Shown here: piece by piece, positions 34,213 through 45,375 of the stretch | Position numbering within the stretch: position 1 is the first letter of the stretch | Layout: each line of letters opens with the position of its first letter | Source: Ryuthela nishihirai | Taxonomy: Eukaryota > Arthropoda > Arachnida > Araneae > Heptathelidae | Assembly (NCBI GenBank): GCA_038380435.1 | Contig: JAWZYU010000008.1 | Span: 75,716,020 to 75,780,019, forward strand | Reading direction: 5' to 3' | Length of the DNA stretch: 64,000 nucleotides | Made by a program: the position numbers and the translations under genes | Notes under the pieces: generated by a model | Told to the model about the DNA's origin: nothing | The model's database searches: none | Seen by the model: the letters and a program-made list of their open reading frames with translations, nothing else

Positions 34213-34877
34213 TTCAGTTTTTTCTTTTAACTTCTGAGGAACACTTTTTTACAAATACAATCCATTTACAAGGATTTGATGAAAACCTTTTTTTTTGGAA
34301 TAAGGCGGTCAATGTATTTATCCATCTTCGAAATTTAGACGGGCGTATCTTTTTGGATAATACTGATCGAGGGCAAGGCGGGGAATTTTGTGGAGATAAA
34401 TCTCAACGTTGACCTAGGCGGGACTCGAACCTGGGTTGGGTTGTTTTACCTCTGAGCGGCACTTTTTTGCACACCATGGGCTAAATGGCCAGGTCACATG
34501 GAACCCCGAAAGCTCAGAGAAGGTTGGGGGAGGGGACCCACTGGAACAGCTGTTGGGAGACAGATGGTAGCCTCCCGTCAAGGCCACCCAGCGTGTTCTT
34601 TAAAGTGCACAGGGTATGGCTCTCCCGCACACGGCGCCACGGCTTAACGTCCCATCCGACGGACGGTGGCCTTTCCAAGCCCATCGGTGTCCCCTACTGA
34701 CCGTGGGCAGGGCGGGGAATTTTGCGGAGATAAATCTCAACGCTGACCCAGCTGGGACTCGAACCTGGGAACTACAGATTACGAGCCTGGCGCGCTACCG
34801 ACTGAGCCACCCCCGCCCCGACTCGAACCTGGAAATTGCAGATTACGAGCCTGGAGCTCTGCTGACTGAAACCCCCA
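34213..34877 (-). mobile_element. SINE-A, old, host of a younger copy
   Basis: Decayed copy: tail-side block cttctgaggaacac near 34232, head-side block from actgatcgagggcaagg to gactgaaaccccc. Split at 34434/34820. Confidence 0.78.
34435..34819 (-). mobile_element. SINE-A, full-length, nested in SINE-A
   Basis: Perfect 13-bp TSD gactcgaacctgg (34422-34434 and 34820-34832). The target is the box B of the older copy. Confidence 0.95.
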
Positions 34878-34879
34878 TA

Positions 34880-35480
34880 CGCTCCGCAAAGTGGATCCTC
34901 CCCCCTATCTGCAAAGAGGGACAGAAAAGTGCTGAAAGACTAAGAAAGAAATTGATGGGGGGAAGCGAAAATCAAATTAAAAGTTCATCAGATACATATA
35001 TGTAAGCATGAAGTACCATTGTTAGACTTGTATTGCTGTGAGAGGTGATAAGACTCCCCCAATATAAGCCGCAACTGGGATGCCAGTTTTTACACTTTTG
35101 ACCTCAGTAATGATAAGGATAACCGAACTGTCACACTTTCAATATTTCTTCAACACTCTATAGACACTTCCTCACCAATTTTGTTAACAATTCGTTGAAC
35201 GATTCTTGTTTTCTACAGATTCTCTTAAAATTTCAAGATACTGTATTTGATATGTTACCATACTATTCAATTAAACTAACATTTTCAACTTTCTCAATAT
35301 AAATATTGAAGGGCATTTCTTCCCCATTTTTTGCATCAGCCATTTCCGAATGGAGTTTTGACCCATGCACTTTAATTAATACCTTTTGTACTTCCCATAA
35401 CTCTTACAAGCAAGTTAAGCAATTTAAGAAATTAATAGTCGAATTCTTATTTCATTCAATTCATTCTTTATTCAGTTCAA
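34880..35480. other. Unassigned sequence
   Basis: No feature recognised. Confidence 0.3.
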
Positions 35481-35485
35481 CCCTC

Positions 35486-35544
35486 TATTTATCCCACGGT
35501 GTGCAAAAAAGTGGCGCTCATGAGGTAAAACAACCAACCAACCA
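35486..35544 (+). mobile_element. SINE-A, short 3' fragment
   Basis: Only about 60 bp of 3' end, from cccacggtgtgcaaaaaag, finishing in an ACCA-repeat tail (aaccaaccaaccaac). Confidence 0.8.
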
Positions 35545-35589
35545 ACATAAAAGTATCGAAATTCAGAGTTGAAACAGGCAGGATATAGG

Positions 35590-36527
35590 AGTTGTTTTTT
35601 TTTACCTCTGAGCGGCACTTTTTTTCCACACCATGGACTAAAAAGTCAGGTCACATATAAAAATAATCACAAGGATCCAAAAGGCTCAGAGAAGAGATTG
35701 GGGGAAGGGAACCCACTGGACAGCTGTTAGGATAAAGATGGTAGCCTCCCGTCAAATACATCCAGCATTAACGTTTACAATGGGCTATATGGCCAGATCA
35801 CAGGGACTCATAGGGCTCAGAGGAGTTTTTTTTTCATTTGGGGGGGGGGAGAAGACACATTTGACATTCTTAATAGATAGATGGTTGTCTCCAGTCAAGA
35901 TTATCCTCGTGTTCTTTTTAACATGTTGCTGTGGGTTGTTTTACCTCTGAGCGGCACTTTTTTGCACACAATGGGCTAAATGGCCAGGTCACATGGACCC
36001 CGAAGGTTCAGAGAAGGTTGGGGGAGGGGACCCACTGGAACAGCTGTTGGGAGACAGATGGTAGCCTCCTGTCTAGGCCATCCAGTGTGTTCTTTAACGT
36101 GCACAGGGTATGGCTCTCCCGCACACGGGGCCACGGCTTAACGTCCCATCCGACGGACGGCGGTCTTTCCAAGCCCATCGGTGTCCCCTAGTGACCGTGG
36201 GCAGGGCGGGGAATTTTGAGGAGATAAATCTCAACGCTGACCCAACTGGGACTCGAAGCTGGGAACTACAGATTACGAGCCTGGCGCGCTACCGACTGAG
36301 CCACCCCGCCCCTTTTTAACATGTATAGGGTTCGCTCTCTCACATGGGGCCGCGGCTTTAGGTTCCCATCCGATGGACGGCACGCTTTTCCAGACCGTCA
36401 GCATCTCCTACTGACTGAGCGCAGGAGTTTTGCGGAGATAACTCTCAACGCTGACCCAACTGGAATTCGCACCTGGGAACTGCAGATTACGAGCTTGGCA
36501 CGATACCGACCAAACCAACTCCTGCTC
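35590..36527 (-). mobile_element. SINE-A chain, old, host of a younger copy
   Basis: Two decayed 3' modules in tandem (35590-35770, 35770-35926) precede the head part at 36312-36527 (to gcacgataccgacc). A younger SINE-A splits the second module. Confidence 0.8.
35927..36311 (-). mobile_element. SINE-A, full-length, nested in SINE-A
   Basis: Perfect 13-bp TSD ctttttaacatgt (35914-35926 and 36312-36324). Confidence 0.95.
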
Positions 36528-36666
36528 CGGCAGAATTGGTGTCATAATATGGGAAGTCTAATTTTATATAGTCACCTATTTAAGCTCGTGTTATTGCTAA
36601 TGAGGAGAACCTACATTTGATGTGATAGAAACTGCAGTTTCTTGGTGAATACCCTTTGTCATAAGG

Positions 36667-36690
36667 CCGCTCAGAGGTACAACAACCCAA
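36667..36690 (+). mobile_element. Ultra-short SINE-A insertion (24 bp) with 15-bp TSD
   Basis: Only the last 24 bp of SINE-A (ccgctcagaggtac then aacaacccaa) lie between perfect copies of ccctttgtcataagg (36652-36666 and 36691-36705). It is an extreme 5' truncation. Confidence 0.93.
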
Positions 36691-36802
36691 CCCTTTGTCA
36701 TAAGGAAAATATTCCGAAACGTTGTTCCAGTTCATTCGATGAATTCAGGGGCAAAGCTTTCAAACGCTTTGAATGTCAAATTAAGGACTTACATCCACTG
36801 AA

Positions 36803-37174
36803 ATATTCATTCAGATCTCAATAACTTCTTCAATATGACTTTTAATGAAAAATATGTCTAAAGATAAATTAATGATCTGAATTAAATTTGAGTCAATTTT
36901 GATCTCTGATCTCGTAACTAATTTTAATGTTTTAATTAAATTTTCGGGTTAATTTTTTTGTAGCCAGTTAAATATTCCAGCGTTCATAATTATTTGACTA
37001 CGGAACAAATATTGTTTCAAAATCGAGATTTAGTATAGATTTGATTGAGATCTTTTATTGATCTTTAGACATATTTCTCATTAAAAATTATATTGAAAAG
37101 AAAAAGTTATTGAGCTCTGAACGTGATTTTCTATTCAGATAACGTGAAACTATTTTTTTTCTGTCCAGTACCTG
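36803..37174. mobile_element. PAL6: long-inverted-repeat TA element, left end lost
   Basis: Right end CTGTCCAGTACCTG is followed by TA (37175-37176) and matches PAL2. The left arm begins internally at cattcagatctcaataac. Confidence 0.75.
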
Positions 37175-37176
37175 TA

Positions 37177-37815
37177 TGTTTAATTATATATTTCGTAAAT
37201 AAATAAAGTTCGTAAAGTGCATAAAAACACAATACTGGTGTCCTAAAATAAAAGAAGAGTTGGTAGAAAGAAATTCCAGTTGTTATGCCCCAACGCATTA
37301 AGAATGAATCGATGTTAGTGAGTTGACTGCCATTCTTTCTATTCAAACTGATCTCTGCATTGCAGCTCCAATGGGGAGGAAACGAAACACTTCAAAAATG
37401 AGGCCATCTCTAGAGCAGTAAATGTCCAAGGCAATATCTGGACGCCGATCTGAGAATATCTACGGAGCCTTTGCTCTTCCATCGGAAGGTCGAGAGGTAG
37501 AAGAATCCCTAGCTGATGAGGTCCTCACACGTATCTCTCATCAGCACCAGACGTCCACACTCATAAAGATGTTTTTTGCTTTCCTGCTTCTTAAGGAAGC
37601 TCCTTCATTCCTTTCGGGATTCTGTCTTCTGCTCAGGGTATCACGATCATGAGAAATATCATTTCCTCTCGCACCATTTTGGTTTACGTGTGTACCCACC
37701 TAAGGAAAAACGATTAAAAATGACAGTCGTCATAACACAACTGCTAAGAAAGGCGATTGCAGGAATCGATTAGTGTTAATTGCATTGGAAGAAAACATAG
37801 TTTCATAACCTTACT
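37177..37815. other. Unassigned sequence
   Basis: A forward frame of 76 codons (37422-37652) has no recognised domain. Confidence 0.3.
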
Positions 37816-37822
37816 ATAGGTT

Positions 37823-38088
37823 GGGTTTACTTCTGAGCGGCATGTTTCGCACACAATGGGCTAAGTGGATAGGTCACAAGAACCTCTAAGGACTCAGAGT
37901 AGATTGAGGTCGTGGGTTGTTTTACCTCTGAACGGCACTTTTTTTGCACCGTGGACTAAATGGAGCAGGCCAAATGAACCCCAATGGCTCATACAAACTT
38001 GTGGGAAGGAGACTATTGAACAGTTGTTAGGAGACAGACGGTAGCTTTCCGTCAAGGCCATCCAGCACGTTCCTTAATGTGGACAGTA
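37823..38088 (-). mobile_element. SINE-A, two decayed 3' modules
   Basis: First module 37823-37915, second 37916-38088 ending acgttccttaatgtggac. It is cut by the left end of the Tc1 element. Confidence 0.8.
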
Positions 38089-38090
38089 TA

Positions 38091-39185
38091 CACACCGATC
38101 AGCCAAAACATTAAAACCACCTACCTAATATGATGTAGGTCCTCCTCTCGCCGCCAAATGAGCTCTCACCCGATGAGGCATAGATTCAACGAGATGTTGT
38201 AGGTGTTGCTTGATATTTGGTACCATAACTACAACAGATGATCCCGCAGTTCCCTTAAATTACGCGGTTGGGGTGATGTTGCTCGTACCCGTTTCTCCAA
38301 CTCAAATCACAAATGCTCGATAGGATTCATGTCCGGCAAATTTGGGAGCCATGGCAATAAATTCCTCATCATGTTCTAGGAACCATTCCTGAACCTTCTT
38401 CGCAGTGTGACATGGGGCATGGTCTTGTTGAAAGACACCATCTCCGCCAGGGAATGCAGTTGGCCACGATGTTCAGGTAGATGACAGCTATCAGCGTTTG
38501 CTCTACAGGGATAATTGGTCCAAGTATTCCCCAAGAAAATATTGCCCAGATCATCACACTTCCTCCAGCCGCTTGGATCCGTCCCACAGTGATTCCAGGT
38601 GAGGCTTCCCTGGGTAAACATCGCACACGAGTTCGTCCGTCCACATGGTGTAACAGAAAACGGGATTGGTCTGACCATGCGGCCCTCTTCCAGTCTTCTA
38701 AGGTCCAATGTTGATGATTACGTGCCCCCAGTGATTCTAAGGTCCATGTTGAGCATTGACGACGGTGAACGGCTGTGAGCATAGGCACACAAATGGGTCT
38801 GCGGTTACGGAGACCCATATCCAAGAGCTTACGATGAACTGTGTGTTCGGATACATTGGGCCCTTTACCACAATAGAAATTATGGGTAATGCCAGCCACA
38901 GTAGCCCTCCTGTTGCTGCGGACAAGACGCGATAGCCTGCGCTGACATTTGGCCTCGGTGAGGCGTGGCCGTCCCACGCCTTCTCGACGACTCGAAGTGT
39001 CACCTGTTTCGGACCATCTTGGATAGGTACTAACTATAGCATAGCGTGAGCAGCCTATCAGCGTCGCTGTTTCGGAGATGCTCTTACCGAGGCGTCTTGC
39101 CATTTGTCGAAATCAGATAAATCATTTGCTTCTCCCATGTTGAAACGAAACGAAATTCTGCCCGCGAGAGCTCCGACCCAGGTAT
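38091..39185 (-). mobile_element. Tc1-like transposon, one end missing
   Basis: The left end CACACCGATCAGCCAAAAC is preceded by TA (38089-38090) and is a typical Tc1 terminus. The matching terminus beyond 39160 is absent; sequence runs into an AT microsatellite and SINE. Confidence 0.85.
38140..39140 (-). pseudogene. Tc1 transposase pseudogene
   Basis: Minus strand. The N-terminus begins at 39140 with LSDFDKWQ, then shifts frame into MARRLGKSISETA (39103). The paired helix-turn-helix region includes GCSRYAIVSTYPRWSE and SEHTVHRKLLDMGLR. The catalytic domain includes WSDQSRFLLHHVDGRTRVR, with the first D, and GGSVMIWAIF. The C-terminal end, ESMPHRVRAHLAARRGPTSY, is present near 38135-38200. 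The third catalytic region (usual SPDLNPIE) is lost in a deletion near 38330-38370. Nearly the usual ~340-residue length is represented, but frames are broken. Confidence 0.9.
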
Positions 39186-39205
39186 TATATATATATATAT
39201 CTATT

Positions 39206-39836
39206 GGATTGGATAGTTTTACCTCTGAGCGGCACTTTTTTGCACACCATGGGCTAAATGGCCAGGTCACATGGACCCCGAAGGCTCAGAGAAGGTTGGG
39301 GGAGGGGACCCACTGGAACAGCTGTTGGGAGACAGATGGTAGCCTCCCGTCAAGGCCATCCAGCGTGTTCTTTAACGTGCACAGGGTATGGCTCTCCCGC
39401 ACACGGGGCCACGGCTTAACGTCCCATCCGACGGACGGCGGCCTTTCCATTTTGGGTTGTTTTACCTCTGAGCGGCACTTTTTTTGCACACTATGGGCTA
39501 AATGGCCAGGTCACATTGACCCCGAAGGCTCAGAGAAGGTTGGGGGAGGGGACCCACTGCAACAGCTGTTGGGAGACAGATGGTAGCCTCCCGTCAAGGC
39601 CATCCAACATGTTCTTTAAAGTGCACAGGGTATGGCTCTCCCGCACACGGGGCCACGGCTTAACGTCCCATCCGATGGACGGCGGCCTTTCCAAGCCCAT
39701 CGGTGTCCCCTACTGATCGTGGGCAGGGCGGGGAATTTTGCAGAGATAAATCTCAAAGCTGACCCAGCTGGGACTCGAACCTGGGAACTACAGATACGAG
39801 CCTGGCGCGCTACCGACTGAGCCACCCCCGCCCCTA
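39206..39836 (-). mobile_element. SINE-A dimer with an unusual junction
   Basis: A partial copy (39206-39450) that stops at gcggcctttcc joins a full copy starting TTTTGGGTTG. Both sit in a TA microsatellite that flanks the pair (39184-39201 and 39834-39849), so the TSD is in simple sequence. Confidence 0.9.
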
Positions 39837-39944
39837 TATATATATATATCATTCGCGACCTTGGCACGAGACACTGATTGGCTGAACGCGCGCCTCTTTG
39901 GATAACGAAGAGATAGTTTTAATGTATTGGCTGTTTGGTATATG

Positions 39945-40475
39945 GCTCTCCTGCAGACGGGGTCTACTGGTTAATGTCCCATTCGACGGATGGGGTCCTT
40001 TCCAAGCCCATCGGTGTCCCCTACTGATCGAGGACAGGCTCGGGAATTTTGCGAAGATTAATCTCAAATCTGGCCCAGCTGGGACTCGAACATGGGAACT
40101 GCAGATTACTAGAGTGGTTACGCTACAGAGAGTATCATCTCCTACGCATGAGATACGGTTTAATGTCTCATTCAATGGGCGGAGTCCTTTCCGAGCCTAT
40201 GGATGCGCCCTTTCTCTCTGAGAAACGCAGATGATACCCTCCTGTCAAGGTCATCCAGCATGTTCTTTTACGTGCACAGGATATGGCTCTCCCACACACT
40301 GCGCCACGACTTTAGGTCCAATCCGACTGACAGCGATCTTCCCAAGTCCATCGGTTTCCCATACTGACGTGGGCAGGGCGAAAATAAATCTCAAATCTGG
40401 CCCAGCTGGGACTCGAACCTGGAAACTGCAGATTACTAGCCTGGCGCGCTACCGACTGGGTCAACCCCCACCCCA
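39945..40475 (-). mobile_element. SINE-A, decayed copies
   Basis: Head-side parts of two or three old reverse copies: 39950-40115, 40140-40215, and 40218-40475, which ends gaccgactgggtcaacc-like. Confidence 0.75.
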
Positions 40476-40479
40476 TCTA

Positions 40480-41320
40480 ACTAGAGAAAATAACAAATGG
40501 ATTTGATAAATTACAATGACGTTGCCGACCATTGGAATCAATTTTATTTTCGAACATTTCCATAGCTAACGCGTTTTTCACAAGGTATAGTATGTGAGAT
40601 ACCCTAGTGCATAAAACACTTGTGCAGACATTTTATTTACTTATCTAGTAAAATTTTCAATCCTTTACCCACATACATTAAAACAATTAATTGAAAGAGA
40701 ATTCATGGGATAAAGCAGGAAGTGGCTACTTAATCTGGAGAATGTACATGTTTTGTTTTAGGACAGTTAATCGGGTTTTTTTTTTTTGTTTTAATATTCT
40801 TATATTTACAAGATATATTTATTGATAATGTACAAGAGGTTTTTTCCCCCTTCAACGGTAAATTGTTCTGTTGTGTACTTACAAGTTTTTTTATATTTAT
40901 GATGTATTTATATTTGCTACCAAATTAACTTATTTCTTTATTGAGTTGTATAATTTTCTCCAAATACGAGTGTTTCACTCTAACGGAGGCTTATACTTAT
41001 TTTCACTATCACTGTAAACGGAAAATTGTAAAAAATGTAAAATATAAATTTGGTATCGTTATTACTGAATCCAACTGTTATATCAGTAATTATTAGTATA
41101 AATATGTTGCCATAGAAACTAGAACAATCCTGATAAGGCTTCTAAGTTACCTCTCCCCTTGGCTTTCCTTTTAAAAAAATACGAAATAAAACAGAATTAT
41201 TCCTTATCAGATATAACGCATTTGTTAGTGAAGGCTCATTATTGAAATGAGGAACGGCAGAGTTCTTTCCCTGTTTGATGAGGTAACTGACCAGATTACA
41301 AGGACCCCAAGTTGAAAAGA
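40480..41320. other. Unassigned AT-rich sequence
   Basis: No feature recognised. Confidence 0.35.
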
Positions 41321-41325
41321 AGTTG

Positions 41326-41425
41326 CGTTTTTTTTTAATCTTTGAGTGACACTTTTTTGCACCGAATAGGCTAAATGAACAGTTAACAAGGGAACCTAAG
41401 GGAACGTTGGGAAAGGGGTAAGTAG
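41326..41425 (-). mobile_element. SINE-A fragment, old
   Basis: Decayed 3' module (tttgagtgacac, taggctaaatgaaca). A C-run follows at 41443-41453. Confidence 0.55.
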
Positions 41426-41590
41426 ATATACTGGAAAATCTCCCCCCCCCCCCTCCGCAAGAAATGTCTTGAGGCTGCTTCGTTTTATTTAATGTGCACC
41501 ATAATATACCTGAATTTTAAATTATTGAAAATGCACATATTAAATATCTGACTATATTTCGCATTTTGCAATGTATTCGACATATTGGAA

Positions 41591-41655
41591 TGACTAGATG
41601 TAGTTAAAATTTCTACAATGAAAAGCTAATTAATACATGGTCTTGTTGAGGTGAG
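41591..41655. repeat. Duplicated 65-bp block, copy 1
   Basis: From gactagatgtagttaaaat to cttgttgaggtgagat. Copy 2 is at 43260-43334 and carries a 10-bp insertion (cctggaacgc). Confidence 0.9.
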
Positions 41656-41659
41656 ATTT

Positions 41660-41975
41660 TAACTATCCTGGGCTAGTATTGAGATTTATCTCCTCAAAAC
41701 TGCCCAGTCTGCCCTCGGTAGGTAGGGGACCCAACGGGCTTGGAATGGCCACCGTCCGTCGGATAGGACACTAAGCCGTGCCCTCGTGTGCGGAAGAGCC
41801 CATACATTGTGCACGTTAAAGAACACGCTGGATGGCCTTGACGGAAGGCTACCATCTGTCTCCTAACAGCTGTCCAGTGGGTCTCCTCCCCACAACCTTC
41901 TCTGGGGCTTTGGGGTCCTTGTGACCTGGCCATTGTGCGCAAAAATGTGCAGTTCACAGGTATAAACAATCCAAT
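41660..41975 (+). mobile_element. SINE-A, head truncated
   Basis: Forward copy from about gggctagtattgagatttat to aacaatccaatc. No clear TSD; the duplicated block at 41591 abuts its 5' side. Confidence 0.85.
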
Positions 41976-41979
41976 CTGT

Positions 41980-42775
41980 CCCGATTGTGGCAGAAGACCC
42001 ACTGAACAGATGCTAAGTGCAGATGAATTATAAAGTGAAAAAGAAATTGTAAAAGATACAAAAGAAAATGGAAAATGCCATAGAGTCCAATCTTTACAAA
42101 CTGCCAAAGTAAAAAAAAGAGCCATAAAAAAATTCATCACAAACAAAAAAAACTTTTTTTTTTTCAATTTTCTTTCGAAGTCGCATGGAAAAATGTTTGA
42201 TCTAGCCATTTTATGAATTCCTGTGAAATTAATTGTGGAGTGTTGTTGGCTACCTATTTGGAATTGTAATACAAAGGAAGATTCCAATCTATGTGTCTTT
42301 CATCGCATTATTTTTTGCCTGTGAGTTCGCGAAGCTCAGAATAACAGGCATAAAAAAAGCACTCCCCTTTTTTTTGGGCTACTGCCAGGTTTAAGACTTT
42401 GGTTTCCAAAGCGAGCACGGTGTGGTAGGGGTGTTGCTGCTCCTTCATCGTAATGAGGCACATCGAGTAAAATAAGAATTTGAAAAGAAGGGCTAGGTTA
42501 GTTACGATAGAGCTTACTTTAGAATCTAAAATGATATTTTTTTTATCGTGGCAATTTCCTTTTTCAAGAGGAAATTAAAAGACATGAAAATAAAAATAGA
42601 TTATAGCGAAATATCGATCAAAATAAGCACTGATAAAAGGGAAAAAAATACTACAATCAATTCTTACTACCAGAGCTTTTATTTACTGAAATAACTGGAA
42701 AAAACTGTTTTTTGAAAGTGCCCATTGTGTAAGCTACTTTTGTACGAAATGTTTGGAGACTGATAAATTAATAAA
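41980..42775. other. Unassigned sequence
   Basis: No gene or repeat recognised. Confidence 0.3.
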
Positions 42776-42780
42776 TAGTT

Positions 42781-43255
42781 AGATTGTTTTTACCTCTGAC
42801 TGCATTTTTTGTTCCATAGCCTTATCACTCAAATCTGAGCTGCATTTTTTGTTCCATAGCCTTATCACTCAAATCTGAGCTGCATTTTTTGTTCCATAGC
42901 CTTATCACTCAAATCTGAGCTGCATTTTTTGTTCCATAGCCTTATCACTCAAATCTGAGCTGCATTTTTTGCACACAATGGGCTAAATGGCCAGTTCACA
43001 AGGACTGCAAGGGTTAAAGAAGATTGGGGGTAGGAGACCCACTAGACAGCTGTTAGGAGACAGATGGTAGCCTCCGGTCAAGGACCATCTAGCATATCCG
43101 GTGGACGACAGCCTTTCCAAGTCCATCGATGTCCCCTACTGACTGAGGCAACGGCGGGGAATTTTGCGTAGACAAATCTCAACGCCGCCTAGAGGCCCCC
43201 GAACGTGAGAATTGCCGATTGCGAGTCTGGCGCGCTATCGATTGAGCGCGCCTCC
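42781..43255 (-). mobile_element. SINE-A containing a minisatellite
   Basis: Reverse copy with a 160-bp tandem array inserted near its 3' end (42801-42960) and a missing stretch between catctagcata and ccggtggacgac. Head end gcgctatcgattgagcgcg. Confidence 0.85.
42801..42960. repeat. 40-bp minisatellite, four identical units
   Basis: Each unit begins tgcattttttgttccatagc and ends aaatctgagc. All four are identical, followed by a partial unit tgcatttttt that merges with SINE sequence. Confidence 0.97.
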
Positions 43256-43259
43256 CAGG

Positions 43260-43334
43260 GACTAGATGTAGTTAAAATTTCTACAATGAAAAGCCTGGAA
43301 CGCTAATTAATGCATTGTCTTGTTGAGGTGAGAT
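43260..43334. repeat. Duplicated block, copy 2
   Basis: Direct repeat of 41591-41655, 1.6 kb away. Confidence 0.9.
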
Positions 43335-43632
43335 CAACTATCCACAAGTGTGCAGGCCAAAAACATGAAAACCATAGGGTCTGCGGGTTGGAGAATAGTT
43401 ACTTTAAACCTGAGGTGCAAAAAGCTTTTTTGGCAAATACAGAATAGAAAAGTATGGATACAGAATAGAAAAAATTATGTTTACTATTGGCCAATAGTTG
43501 GAAGGGGGAGGGTGGGGGGCGTGTAATGGAAAAGAAAAAAATACCTTATTAAATTTTACTTGCCTTATGTATAGGTACAAAATAATAAGAAAAAAATTTA
43601 ATATTAATATAAAGTTTATTTAACTTTAAACT
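43335..43632. other. Unassigned sequence
   Basis: G-rich run near 43500-43520. No feature recognised. Confidence 0.3.
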
Positions 43633-44020
43633 GGGTTGGATTGGGTTGTTTTACCTCTGAGCGGCACTTTTTTGCACACCATGGGCTAAATGGCCAGGTC
43701 ACATGGACCCCGAAGGCTCAGAGAAGGTTGGGGGAGGGGACCCACTGGAACAGCTGTTGGGAGACAGGTGGTAGCCTCCCGTCAAGGCCATCAAGCGTGT
43801 TCTTTAACGTGCACAGGGTATGGCTCTCCCGCACACGGGGCCACGGCTTAACGTCCATCCGATGGACGGCGGCCTTTCCAAGCCCATCGGTGTCCCCTAC
43901 TGACCGAGGGCAAGGCGAGGAATTTTGCGGTGATAAATCTCAACGCTGACCCAGCTGGGACTCGAACCTGCGAACTACAGATTACGAGCCTGGCGTGCTA
44001 CCGACTGAGCCACCCCACTT
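43633..44020 (-). mobile_element. SINE-A, full-length
   Basis: Complete copy. TSD actttaaactg / acttttaaactg. Confidence 0.93.
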
Positions 44021-44265
44021 TTAAACTGAAGTTGACTTCTTGAAGTAGTAAGTGAAAGATGAAACGGAATACCTGGAATGATCAGCTGGATATTTGGCTT
44101 CGATGACGTTGTATGATGTTATTCAAATCTGAGGCTTATTAAAACACCATTACCTTTAGTAGGGCCAAATTAAAAAAAAGATATTTCCTATTATCCAAGT
44201 TTCACGGGAGCCGGAATAAAATGGTTGAATGGACCAGAATCTGTGAACGCTTGCTTTAAGTAAAC

Positions 44266-44606
44266 CAGACCTGGGCAAACTATGGCTCGCCAACTCATTT
44301 CGTGTGACCCGCGAGCTATTAGCGACAAATATTAAAATTAAAATACTAATACGACAAATAAATAATAATTATTTCACCTCATTTCGTGCGACCAGCGAGC
44401 TATTAGCGACAAATATTAAATTTGTAAAATGTAAAAAGAACTTACAGAGGAGAAGAAATCCAATTTCTGGGATGCAAGTTCTCATTCAAATAAAATTATA
44501 TTGTTTATATTTTACCTTCTTTTTTGGCATTATTTATACATATGTTATAATTATTCCATTTCGGTTTTCTATGCGGCCCTTTAGCTAAAAGGTTTGACCA
44601 GGCAAG
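44266..44606. mobile_element. Probable hAT-type MITE
   Basis: Left end CAGACCTGGGCAAACTATGG is typical of hAT MITE termini. The right end ggtttgaccaggc is a decayed inverse. Internal tandem duplication of a block around gcgagctattagcgacaaat (near 44314 and 44395). TSD not found. Confidence 0.6.
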
Positions 44607-44609
44607 AAT

Positions 44610-44984
44610 CTAATTTTCTGACTGGTTCCAAAAAATAAAACAAAAAAACTCATTCAATACAAATAAAAACTGCTTTCATATCCGTAATAGAGAATAATTT
44701 TGTAGCATAATGAAAAAAAAAATAGCTTTCATTCAAAAAAGAATAGTAACAAACAACTACTGTGTTTCAATTCAGTTTCATGAAATAATTTAATCTGAAA
44801 TTCCACGTTCGAGTCCCCCCAAAGCTTACAGGTTATCTCAGTCCTTTTTTATTATAAAAATAAATAAAATAAATAAAAAATACTCGAAATATAGTTAAAA
44901 ACTGTGAAACATTCTTTTGATGTTTAACTTCATACTGATGGTAAACAAATGTGTTTAGTTTAAATTGTTATTTATATGTGACCT
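44610..44984. other. Unassigned AT-rich sequence
   Basis: No feature recognised. Confidence 0.3.
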
Positions 44985-45375
44985 TTTTGGATTGGATTGT
45001 TTTACCTCTGAGCGGCACTTTTTTGCACACCATGGGCTAAATGGCCAGGCCACAAGGACCCCGAAGGCTCAGAGAAGGTTGGGGGAAGGGACCCACTGGA
45101 ACAGCTGTTGAGAGACAGATGGTAGCCTCCCGTCAAGGCCATCCAGCGTGATCTTTAACGTGCACAGGGTATGGCTCTCCCGCACACGGGGCCATGGCTT
45201 AACGTCCCATCCGACGGATGGCGGCCTTTCCAAGCCCATCGGTGTCCCCTACTGACCGTGGGCAGGGCGGGGAATTTTGCGGAGATAAATCTCAACACTG
45301 ACCCAGCTGGGACTCGAACATGGGAACCACAGATTACGAGCCTGGCGCGCTACCGACTGAGCCACCCCCGCCCCC
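44985..45375 (-). mobile_element. SINE-A, full-length
   Basis: Perfect 11-bp TSD atatgtgacct (44974-44984 and 45376-45386). Confidence 0.95.

Noticed and set aside
38369..39103. The 244-codon frame as an active transposase.
   Set aside because: It lacks the last catalytic region, shifts frame at both ends, and one transposon terminus is missing.
42801..42960. A CRISPR-like array of four repeats.
   Set aside because: The units are contiguous with no unique spacers and the genome is eukaryotic; it is a minisatellite.
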